Assembly (NCBI GenBank): GCA_041656115.1 | Contig: JBBAED010000015.1 | Span: 1 to 6,536 of the forward strand | Source of the DNA: Dehalococcoidales bacterium | Lineage (GTDB): Bacteria; Chloroflexota; Dehalococcoidia; Dehalococcoidales; UBA5627 | Direction: 5' to 3' | Length of the DNA: 6,536 bases | In this document: piece after piece, positions 1-6,536 of the stretch | Numbering within the stretch: the first letter of the stretch is position 1 | How the letters are laid out: each line of letters opens with the position of its first letter | Made by a program: the position numbers and the translations under genes | The notes under the pieces: generated by a model | Told to the model about the DNA's origin: nothing | Database searches by the model: none | What the model saw: the letters and a program-made list of their open reading frames with translations, nothing else

Positions 1-17
1 CTGACTTTTATGCTTCT

Positions 18-46
18 ATTATATCATTTTTTGTTACAAAATTCAA
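18..46 (-). promoter_or_regulatory. Sigma-A-type promoter directed leftward, out of the window
   Basis: Read on the minus strand there is a -35 element TTGAAT (46-41), a spacer of exactly 17 bases (40-24) and a perfect -10 TATAAT (23-18). A TG one base upstream of the -10 makes it an extended -10. Transcription should start near position 11. It follows directly on the operon terminator, so it most likely begins the transcript of the next minus-strand gene, which lies beyond the left edge. It does not serve either gene in this window. Confidence 0.72.
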
Positions 47-53
47 CATTTTT

Positions 54-79
54 ACAACAAAAATCCGCCTTGCGGCGGA
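54..79 (-). terminator. Rho-independent terminator of the sulfatase / large-protein operon
   Basis: On the minus strand, TCCGCC-GCAA-GGCGGA forms a six-base-pair GC-rich stem closed by a GNRA-type GCAA tetraloop, followed at once by TTTTTGTTGT. It lies 50 bases past the TAA stop of the large gene (129-131), with only a second hairpin between. This is the expected end of the operon transcript. Confidence 0.8.
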
Positions 80-96
80 CCTTTGTCTACAGTCTG

Positions 97-130
97 AAGA
101 GGCTGTGACAAAACAGCCTCTTTTATTTTT
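97..130 (+). terminator. Second stem-loop (10 bp) with a T-tract on the plus strand
   Basis: Positions 97-106 pair perfectly with 113-122 (AAGAGGCTGT with ACAGCCTCTT) around a six-base loop. On the plus strand the stem is followed by TTATTTTT, so it has the form of an intrinsic terminator for rightward transcription. On the minus strand the stem begins seven bases after the stop codon of the large gene but has no T-tract behind it. There it could act as the first half of a tandem terminator or as a 3'-end-protecting hairpin. No plus-strand gene is visible to the left, so its use in that direction is uncertain. Confidence 0.6.
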
Positions 131-3100
131 AATTATAAAATCCAATGTTGTTTAAAAAGGTTTCTGCCGCTTGCAGGGTTTGGGTTCTATGTGGCTCCTG
201 ATTGAAAAAGGAATGCTCCTGCCCCGCGTATGCCACAACTTGGCAAACGGAGCCCCTGTTTGTTGCCCGTGTTGCAAATTCGTTTATCTGGGAAAGGGGA
301 ACAACCGTATCGGCATCTCCGTGAAGAATCACCGTGGGCACAATACCGTTCGCCGACATTTGGTGGTAAGGCGAAATGGAATTGCCATAAGCCGCCGTAA
401 ACCGATTCTTGCCAAAGCCGTCCACCGTGTCCGTAACCGGGTTAAACAACACCAATGCTTTCGGTCTTGCCGTTAGGGCGGGGGTGATGTTTTCCATAGC
501 TGTTGTCAGCGCCAAATGCCCGCCGGCGCTTCCGCCGCCGACCACCAGCTTATCAATGTCCGCCTTTAGCAAAACTGCATTATCCTTCACAAATTCCAAC
601 GCGTCGCAAACATCTTGTATACCTCTCAGCGTTGCAATCTGACCGGTTTTCGCCTCTAAAGTGTAATCAACCGTGATGGCGACAAATCCAAGATTTTTAA
701 AATATTCGCATTGGTTATACATATTTTTAAGCTCGCCGCCCGTCCACCCTCCGCCATGTACCAAAACAATGGTTGGATTGCTCTGCATTGGGTTCTCAGG
801 GGTAAACACACCAAGCTTTAGGTCTTTTTTATAGGTGTATTCCCTGTACAACCCATCCTTTAGCGCCTCGTTGATAACATCGGCAACCGCACCGCCCAAA
901 AACTTCGAACCCTCCGGCTTGAAGTGAACATTTACCGGCTGTTGAATTGTGCTTAATTTGGGAAGCGCCAACGCATACAAATCATTGATTTCCACACCGT
1001 TTGACTGCATAACGCCTATGGCTGCGTTATTGTAGGAAATTGCATCTTCCGGCAGCCGACACGGCTTTACCCCTTGCGGATATGGTGTAGTTGCGGCAAA
1101 AATTAGCTTGGCGCCTGTTTCCTTCATAACATTCACAAGCTGTTGCAAGTTTTCGGCATATTGATTTATGTCGTTTACGGGGGGCATTGAAGGGTCATCC
1201 GACTCCGTTCCCATCCCGGGGGTAAGCCTCTTCAAATCGTGCAAACCCCAGTTGAAATGAATAATGTCCCACCTTCTGCTGCCCAACCAGCTTCTGATGT
1301 TAGCAACGCCCGTTCCGGAATCTGCGCAATTTACCGCAACAGAGCTGTTACCGGGCGAGTAAGGACGATATACATTTGCTTTTCCAGCAAGCGCATCTAC
1401 AACATCAAAGTGATAGCCGATTGAAATTGAATCGCCCAAAAGCAAAACATTTTTAAGCGCAGGGTTTTCAATGACGCTGTATATGCCTCCGTCACCTTCT
1501 TCCTCCGCCGAGCCCGGCTCGAAATTCGCTGCCATTCCCACCGGTTTATGCAAAGGTTTTATGGAATTTGTATCCTCCCACAAAAACAAGTTATATGATT
1601 CGGCGTTATTATTTGTTGGCAGGCCTTCGCTAAGCGTTTCCACTACCTGCGAAGCGGGTGCAACAACTTCTTTAACGGTGATGTCTGTAATTCCCGCTCC
1701 GTCATATGCGGCAAGTATAAGAGAAATATTTTTATCCCCCCCGCTATTGAAGTTTGCATATTCTATCTCACATTCAATGCGATTATCGGATGTTACCCTT
1801 GATGTAACATCATACACCTCAAAATGGCTTATGTCAACCTGTTTTTTTCTGTATACACTTGGGTTTTCAGCATCCTGCGCCTTTATTATAAAACTGCTTT
1901 CTTTTACCCCGCTGTCAATATTTACAACCCCTCCGTCCATCGTCACGCCTTCAACGGGGCGCTCCAACGACCACACAATATTGCGATTTTCCATAACTTC
2001 GTCCCTTTCATTGTAAGCGATTGCCGTATAAATATTGCCGCCTGAAGGTCTTAGCATATTTTCCCCTTCGATTGCAATACCTTCAAGAGCCGCCTCTGAA
2101 AACATCGATATGTTATAGTTGTTGTATCCCCGTATGGATAAAAGTTCGCCAGCATAGTTACCGCTAATATTGTTCGTTACCTTCACCGTAATAAAATAGG
2201 GCATTGCGCTGGGATAGTCGGGCAGGTCGCTTAAAAGCTGTGTTTTTAGGTTTTCATCCGTCACTTTTAGCTTAAACTTAACCTCGTTGGGGCTTGATGC
2301 GTCGTACACCGATAAAATATTGCCGGCAAATTCGGAATCTCGTCTGAACACCTGAATTTCTTGCTCGCTTTCCAGCGGCTTACCCCTAACGGTATCTGTA
2401 AAGTTTCTGGTGTTAATATTAATTAGGTTTGTTGTGGAATTAAACATCACCATGCTTGTCGGTATGCTCTCTTGGGCAGGGTTCCCCCCTGTCAAAACTT
2501 CAACATTATCATCCGGCATGGCAGTTGTAGGGAATACGCCTGCACCGTTATTGATGGCAAACCTTTTTATTCCCGGCGCACCTTGATAGTTAATTTGCAT
2601 AATCAGCCTTGTTTTGTCCCTTGTGTCAAATATATTTCCTTCGATGGTTATATTGTTATTTTCAAAATATTTATTTGTAAGGTTCTGCCCCTCGGCGTAT
2701 ATCGCCGCCGTCCTCCAGTTTTTGATTTTGTTTGCCGTTATTGCAACATTATCAATTTTCCACGGAATGTTGGGCACAACATTTGCATTCATTCTGTTTG
2801 CCACCAAACGTATGTGGATGGGATACATGCAATCGACAATTGTATTCCCCGAAATAACGGCGCCGCTCTCGCCGGTTGATTCTCCAATCATGATGCCCGC
2901 ACCGGAATTTGAATAAATCAGGTTATCGATAAAATAATACGGACCATAGCTTATTTCGTAAAAAAGCCCCGTACCCTGAACAGGGTTTGAAAAGCCGTAG
3001 TTTGCAAATATTATGCAGTTTGAAACGGTGCAGTTTTTGTTGTCAATGTCAAACCACACACCTCTGCCGCAATTGTTATAGCTTACAAAGCCGTCAATTA

Positions 3101-5447
3101 GCGTATCTTCACCCCGAGTAAACTTGGTGCCGCCCGCCTCCCAATCCACCGCCGCAAATCTAAAATTATTATTTACAGTAGTGCAATCAAGAATTTGGGC
3201 GCCCTTTGATTTAAGGCTTTTCCAGCCAAGCTGACCGCAACTGTCGGCAACGCAGCGTATAAAGGCGTTATCGTAAACAGGCTCATCATCTATCCCCCTG
3301 TTAACGCCAAAGCCAATCCCCACGCCTGTGCAGTTTTTAACAAGTATATCTTCAAAACTGTTGTATGAGCCCCTTGAATCAATCGCGGCTGCCTGAGGGA
3401 AGTTTGCATAGTTTTTGCAGGCAAAACCTTTTATATTCCAATGGTCGGCGTCGACTGACAGCCCTTTGCCATATATCGCCGATTCAACCTCTCCGTCGCC
3501 CGGCGCTTTGTTGCCCGGCAACCGAACATAAAGCCTTCGATTATCCTCCGACCAATCTACATAAAAGCTGCCTTCCTCCAAAGCCGAAAGATTGGTTCGC
3601 ATTACCAACAAATTATCATTCCAAACAACATTTTCTGCATAACCTCCGGTTGCGTTAAATCTGCTGGCTTGATTGTAATTACGGTTATTTCCCGCTCCTC
3701 TGAAGAAGTCTGTTGTCCACTCGGCGGAATAAACGCCCGGGGTGTCCTCCTCTGTCCATTCGGCTGCCGCAAACGGCTTGGCGCCGTTTAAAACCGCCCC
3801 GCCAAGCTCCGACGATTGCAGCGTTATTTTCGCATCGGAACTTCCGCTGTTCGATATTGTCAATGTTTCCCTGTATATTCCCGGCGCAACGGTAATGACA
3901 TCGCCGGGGGTTGCGCCGTCTATTGCTTGCCGAATGGTTTTATACGGTCTTTCGGCTGTGCCGTTCCCATCTTCGGCAGTATAGCTTGCATCCACAAATT
4001 TAGTGGCAGCCTCCAACGAATTTTTATAATCTCCCTTTCCGATTAGCTTAGGTCTTTTAGCGCCTGAGCCGGGAAGTTTTATGAGAATTTGCAAGGGGTC
4101 GCCATACCCCGTTTCACGCATGAGCGGAATTGTCACCCGAACGCTTTTGCCAAACCTGTTTAGCATCTCTTGAATATAATTTCCGTTCACACCGAAAAGT
4201 GCGGACGGATTGACTTCAACAGCGTTCTCGGCGGACATTTCAAAAACGCAGTCATACGCGCTTGCATATGCCAAAGCGCCGTTTTCCCCCAGCATGGCAA
4301 CAGGCTCATCATGATTTACGGGAACCCCGCATTCCGAATCCAAATCTGTATTCACTATAAGCGAAGTCAATTTCTCGCCATAGAAACCGCCGGTTAAATC
4401 CACTATATATTGGTCCTCAACGGAATCATAAGCGGAATTAACCCTATTAAAATTTGTACTTGCGGTAACATAGGTTGAGCCAACCGGAATGTCCGAATTT
4501 ACAACCGATACATCCTTTGTGCCATATGCATCGCTGTTTCGGGCGGATACCGCCTTTATTCTGATAACACTGCCTGCAGGCACAGCCCTGCTTACGCGAA
4601 GTTCGCCGGTACTCTCATCTATTGCAGCCCCCGCGGTAGCGCCGTCAATATACCACTTTACCTCTTGGTTTACGCCTTCTTGTATGTCATCCGATGAAAA
4701 AGCTGCCGCAGTAAAGGTTGTCGCGCCTCCCCTTGCAACTTCATCTTCACCATGGATATCAACCCTCACCGGGGAGTTGGCATCGCTATACCGCACTATT
4801 AACTTAGGCGGGGCGGCTGACCTTCTGTTGTGCAAGAATATGGCATGCGTCATATCCTCACCCAAATATCCCAATGCCACGGTATATTGTTTGTTTTGTG
4901 TTATGTATGATGTTAAATCCCACTCAAAAGGAATGGTTGCAGGACCCTCCACCGCCTCAAAAGGCTCTTTTGTATAGCTGATTAAATCACCGATAGCGTA
5001 AGCCCCGGTTTTTGCGGCGGCGCCGTTAAAGCCCGTCCAGTTGGCTGCGGCGCCGTCAACTCTGTATGCGCCCAGCTCGGAATACACATTACCGATTGAA
5101 GTTCCGAGCGTTCTTTTATAATTGACTATAAGCTTTGCGCTAAGAATTTCCGCATCGGCAGGCAGGGTGGTCAAATTAAACCTTAAATACGCCCTAAAAC
5201 TGTCGTTTTTACTGTCAAGGCGCTTTATTTTGAGCTCGTTTGCCGCATCTGTGGATTGAAAGCTTGAATTTGCTGAAAAATAGTTAATAAACCCGTCAAT
5301 TGCCGGAGAAAACTCCACCTCTGATGCGGGCGTTTGCCCTTGAACGGAAATCGGCGCAATATTCGGCAGAAAAATCGCAAGCGCTAAAATTATTTTTCCC
5401 AGCGAGCTGAATTTTCTTTTTTGACGAGCCGTAAATTTAATTTTCAT
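129..5447 (-). CDS. Secreted multidomain carbohydrate-active protein: beta-helix + SGNH hydrolase + alpha/beta hydrolase
   Basis: This 1772-residue protein probably acts outside the cell on a decorated polysaccharide. Residues 1-37 form a Sec signal peptide: a basic start, a hydrophobic core at about 19-33, and likely cleavage after VQG. Seen in order after that are a DNRLRE-type beta-sandwich (about 44-222), an Ig-like domain (about 226-317), an unrecognised beta-rich segment (318-482), and a right-handed parallel beta-helix (about 484-960). The helix opens with the family signature GTAERPYKTIRQAI...PGDVITVAPGIYRE. An unassigned stretch (961-1117), a second Ig-like module (about 1118-1207) and a beta-sandwich ending FLWE...KPL (about 1208-1302) follow. 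After an acidic linker (about 1309-1321) comes an SGNH hydrolase (about 1331-1532; GDSIS with Ser1340, HFNWGLHD, VHF with His1508). The last domain is an alpha/beta hydrolase (about 1533-1772; HGGGW 1564-1568, nucleophile Ser1640 in GGSAGG, Asp1713 in HGDAD, His1745). The start is fixed by a perfect ribosome binding site and the signal peptide. The frame is intact, with no SLH, LPXTG or C-terminal membrane anchor. Fold assignments are firm for the last two domains and the helix. Backbone cleavage and the ester substrates (for example acetyl or methyl groups) are inferred. Confidence 0.93.
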   Translation of the reverse strand: MKIKFTARQKRKFSSLGKIILALAIFLPNIAPISVQGQTPASEVEFSPAIDGFINYFSANSSFQSTDAANELKIKRLDSKNDSFRAYLRFNLTTLPADAEILSAKLIVNYKRTLGTSIGNVYSELGAYRVDGAAANWTGFNGAAAKTGAYAIGDLISYTKEPFEAVEGPATIPFEWDLTSYITQNKQYTVALGYLGEDMTHAIFLHNRRSAAPPKLIVRYSDANSPVRVDIHGEDEVARGGATTFTAAAFSSDDIQEGVNQEVKWYIDGATAGAAIDESTGELRVSRAVPAGSVIRIKAVSARNSDAYGTKDVSVVNSDIPVGSTYVTASTNFNRVNSAYDSVEDQYIVDLTGGFYGEKLTSLIVNTDLDSECGVPVNHDEPVAMLGENGALAYASAYDCVFEMSAENAVEVNPSALFGVNGNYIQEMLNRFGKSVRVTIPLMRETGYGDPLQILIKLPGSGAKRPKLIGKGDYKNSLEAATKFVDASYTAEDGNGTAERPYKTIRQAIDGATPGDVITVAPGIYRETLTISNSGSSDAKITLQSSELGGAVLNGAKPFAAAEWTEEDTPGVYSAEWTTDFFRGAGNNRNYNQASRFNATGGYAENVVWNDNLLVMRTNLSALEEGSFYVDWSEDNRRLYVRLPGNKAPGDGEVESAIYGKGLSVDADHWNIKGFACKNYANFPQAAAIDSRGSYNSFEDILVKNCTGVGIGFGVNRGIDDEPVYDNAFIRCVADSCGQLGWKSLKSKGAQILDCTTVNNNFRFAAVDWEAGGTKFTRGEDTLIDGFVSYNNCGRGVWFDIDNKNCTVSNCIIFANYGFSNPVQGTGLFYEISYGPYYFIDNLIYSNSGAGIMIGESTGESGAVISGNTIVDCMYPIHIRLVANRMNANVVPNIPWKIDNVAITANKIKNWRTAAIYAEGQNLTNKYFENNNITIEGNIFDTRDKTRLIMQINYQGAPGIKRFAINNGAGVFPTTAMPDDNVEVLTGGNPAQESIPTSMVMFNSTTNLININTRNFTDTVRGKPLESEQEIQVFRRDSEFAGNILSVYDASSPNEVKFKLKVTDENLKTQLLSDLPDYPSAMPYFITVKVTNNISGNYAGELLSIRGYNNYNISMFSEAALEGIAIEGENMLRPSGGNIYTAIAYNERDEVMENRNIVWSLERPVEGVTMDGGVVNIDSGVKESSFIIKAQDAENPSVYRKKQVDISHFEVYDVTSRVTSDNRIECEIEYANFNSGGDKNISLILAAYDGAGITDITVKEVVAPASQVVETLSEGLPTNNNAESYNLFLWEDTNSIKPLHKPVGMAANFEPGSAEEEGDGGIYSVIENPALKNVLLLGDSISIGYHFDVVDALAGKANVYRPYSPGNSSVAVNCADSGTGVANIRSWLGSRRWDIIHFNWGLHDLKRLTPGMGTESDDPSMPPVNDINQYAENLQQLVNVMKETGAKLIFAATTPYPQGVKPCRLPEDAISYNNAAIGVMQSNGVEINDLYALALPKLSTIQQPVNVHFKPEGSKFLGGAVADVINEALKDGLYREYTYKKDLKLGVFTPENPMQSNPTIVLVHGGGWTGGELKNMYNQCEYFKNLGFVAITVDYTLEAKTGQIATLRGIQDVCDALEFVKDNAVLLKADIDKLVVGGGSAGGHLALTTAMENITPALTARPKALVLFNPVTDTVDGFGKNRFTAAYGNSISPYHQMSANGIVPTVILHGDADTVVPLSQINEFATRATNRGSVCQVVAYAGQEHSFFNQEPHRTQTLQAAETFLNNIGFYN

Positions 5448-6536
5448 GTTGTTCCTCCTTCAATATGACCATTCCGGTTTGCTGTTGCGTGTTCGCCGAA
5501 GCTATCATAAAATGCCTTGCTTGAAGGGTGGTTGGTATCCTCCCATTCGCTTTTGTATTTCATAAGCGCAGTATTTAGTCTTTTAACGATTTGCTCATGC
5601 TCAGGGCTGTCAAATAAATTTTCTGTTTCAAAAGGGTCATTTAATATATCAAACAACGCGGGCTTTGCGTCTGCGCCGCCGTTGTAATAGATAAGCTTGT
5701 GGTTTCTGTCTTTTACGCCCCTGATAAGGTCGCTGTACGCAAAATAAAGCGTTTCTCTTTTTTCCTCCCGCCCGCCCATAAGTATGGGATAAAAGCTTTT
5801 GCCCTCTACGGAAATCGGAATTTCAATTCCGGCGCAATCACACAGGGTAGGGAAAATATCCATCAGGTATATGTATTGGTCTGTAACCACGCCCTTTGGT
5901 ATTCCCGCGCCGCTGAATATGAGCGGAACTCTTACGCTGTGCTCGTAAAGATTTTGCTTGCCCATCAAGCCATGCTGACCGAGCGCAAGCCCGTTGTCTC
6001 CCGCAAGCACAATAATAGTGTTCTCTGCCTTTCCCGTATCTTCAAGCGTCTTGATTATTCTGCCTATTTCATAGTCTAAATGCGAAATCATTCCGTAATA
6101 CTCCGCAATATGCGTTTTAATGCATTCGGGTGTGCGCGGATAAGGGGCAAGCATTTCATCTCGTATTCCTTTTACGCCGTAATCAAACGAATGTTCCCGA
6201 GCAAAATTTTCGGGTAGAGTTATTTCGTCCGGGTTGTACATATCCTTAAACCTTTGCGGCATTGTTCGCGGGTCGTGGGGCGCAAGAAATGAAACATACA
6301 TCAAAAAGGGCGAATCTTCGTCATAACCATTTAAAAAGTTGATTGACGCATCGCTTATCAACTCGGTTGAGTGCTTCCCGGTGGAAAAGGAATCGCAATG
6401 TATTTTTACGGGCGAATTGTTAAGGAAAAAATTATCGGTAAAATTGATAATGTTGTTATATTTCCCCGTTGGGTCGTAATTGTTTACAGGCACATTCCAA
6501 TGGTCCCACATTCCGCCGAAAAATATTGCGCCTCCA
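5444..6536 (-). CDS. Type I sulfatase (S1-like, alkaline phosphatase superfamily), 5' end outside the window
   Basis: This enzyme hydrolyses sulfate esters, probably on a sulfated sugar. The 363 visible residues are the middle and C-terminal parts of the sulfatase fold. Counting from the Met at 6511, the seen motifs are HWNVPV (5-9), GKHSTELISDA (45-55), FLAPHDPR (75-82), YYGMISHLDYEIGRI (138-152) and the metal/sulfate-site block AGDNGLALGQHGLMGKQ (170-186). That block has Asp172, Asn173, His180 and Lys185 in the places expected for calcium and sulfate ligands. It is followed by HSVRVPLI, the YLMDIFPTLC motif and the closing FDILNDPFETENL element. The frame stays open to the window edge (GGAIFFGG before the Met), so the Met at 6511 is internal. 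The N-terminal CxPSR-type motif, whose Cys or Ser becomes formylglycine, is not visible, so activity and secretion cannot be judged. The gene overlaps the next one by four bases. The exact substrate is unknown. Choline-sulfatase-like or glycan sulfatase are the obvious alternatives, and the polysaccharide context favours a glycan. Confidence 0.93.
   Translation of the reverse strand, partial: GGAIFFGGMWDHWNVPVNNYDPTGKYNNIINFTDNFFLNNSPVKIHCDSFSTGKHSTELISDASINFLNGYDEDSPFLMYVSFLAPHDPRTMPQRFKDMYNPDEITLPENFAREHSFDYGVKGIRDEMLAPYPRTPECIKTHIAEYYGMISHLDYEIGRIIKTLEDTGKAENTIIVLAGDNGLALGQHGLMGKQNLYEHSVRVPLIFSGAGIPKGVVTDQYIYLMDIFPTLCDCAGIEIPISVEGKSFYPILMGGREEKRETLYFAYSDLIRGVKDRNHKLIYYNGGADAKPALFDILNDPFETENLFDSPEHEQIVKRLNTALMKYKSEWEDTNHPSSKAFYDSFGEHATANRNGHIEGGTT
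5454..5460 (-). promoter_or_regulatory. Consensus Shine-Dalgarno for the large gene, inside the sulfatase gene
   Basis: Read on the minus strand this is AAGGAGG, six bases before the ATG at 5447-5445. It is a full match to the anti-Shine-Dalgarno sequence and lies within the codons for the last residues of the sulfatase (EGGTT). It decides the start of the 1772-residue protein. With the ATGA start/stop overlap it suggests translational coupling as well as strong independent initiation. Confidence 0.92.

Noticed and set aside
852..1457. Gene fusion by assembly error between the SGNH and alpha/beta hydrolase parts
   Set aside because: The frame is continuous, base composition and codon style do not change, and there is no stop, start or ribosome binding site at the join; a natural fusion is more likely.
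1471..2016. Plus-strand open frame of 181 codons
   Set aside because: It lies antisense to the Ig-like / beta-sandwich part of the large gene, has a low-complexity Ser/Pro/Thr-rich product, no ribosome binding site and no recognisable domain.
2568..3998. Tandem DNA repeat or CRISPR-like array in the beta-helix region
   Set aside because: The repetition is at the level of protein turns (N/G-rich, hydrophobic pattern); no repeated DNA units with regular spacers are visible.
4489..4977. Plus-strand open frame of 162 codons
   Set aside because: It is antisense to the DNRLRE and Ig-like coding region; the product has no recognisable family and no initiation signal.
5699..6079. Plus-strand open frame of 126 codons
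   Set aside because: It is antisense to well-conserved sulfatase motifs, so the minus-strand frame is the real one.
6509..6511. ATG at 6511 as the true start of the sulfatase
   Set aside because: The frame is open to the window edge, the preceding residues (GGAIFFGG) fit the sulfatase fold, no properly spaced ribosome binding site precedes the ATG, and the N-terminal catalytic region of the family would be missing.

Overview
The window holds two genes, both on the minus strand, in one tight operon, followed by a short intergenic junction. In transcription order (right to left) they are: (1) the 3' part of a type I (S1-like) sulfatase, whose 5' end lies beyond the right edge; (2) a very large secreted protein of 1772 residues; (3) a 128-base AT-rich gap with tandem hairpins that form a terminator, and then a strong sigma-A-type promoter pointing left to a gene outside the window.

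The large protein is the main object. It has a signal peptide, a DNRLRE-type beta-sandwich, an Ig-like domain, an unrecognised beta-rich segment, a right-handed parallel beta-helix (pectate-lyase-like fold), a second Ig-like module and another beta-sandwich. Two different ester-hydrolase folds follow back to back: an SGNH/GDSL-type domain with GDSIS, and an alpha/beta hydrolase with HGGGW, GGSAGG and recognisable Asp and His. It looks like a secreted multi-enzyme for a decorated polysaccharide: a helix that may bind or cleave the backbone, plus two candidate deesterifying domains. The sulfatase encoded just upstream would remove sulfate. The substrate cannot be read from the sequence.

The two genes overlap by four bases (ATGA), and a consensus Shine-Dalgarno sequence for the large gene lies inside the end of the sulfatase gene. 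Translational coupling and a shared function are therefore likely.

The organism is most likely an anaerobic member of the Bacillota (Clostridia-like). The reasons are the perfect AAGGAGG ribosome binding site, the canonical TTGAAT-17-TATAAT promoter, the intrinsic terminator, and a domain mix (DNRLRE, bacterial Ig-like, a beta-sandwich ending in FLWE...KPL) that I associate with clostridial surface and secreted proteins. The sulfatase and the SGNH domain resemble families that are also abundant in Planctomycetota, Verrucomicrobiota/Lentisphaerota and Bacteroidota, so exchange among polysaccharide degraders is plausible. No RNA genes, mobile elements or CRISPR arrays were seen.
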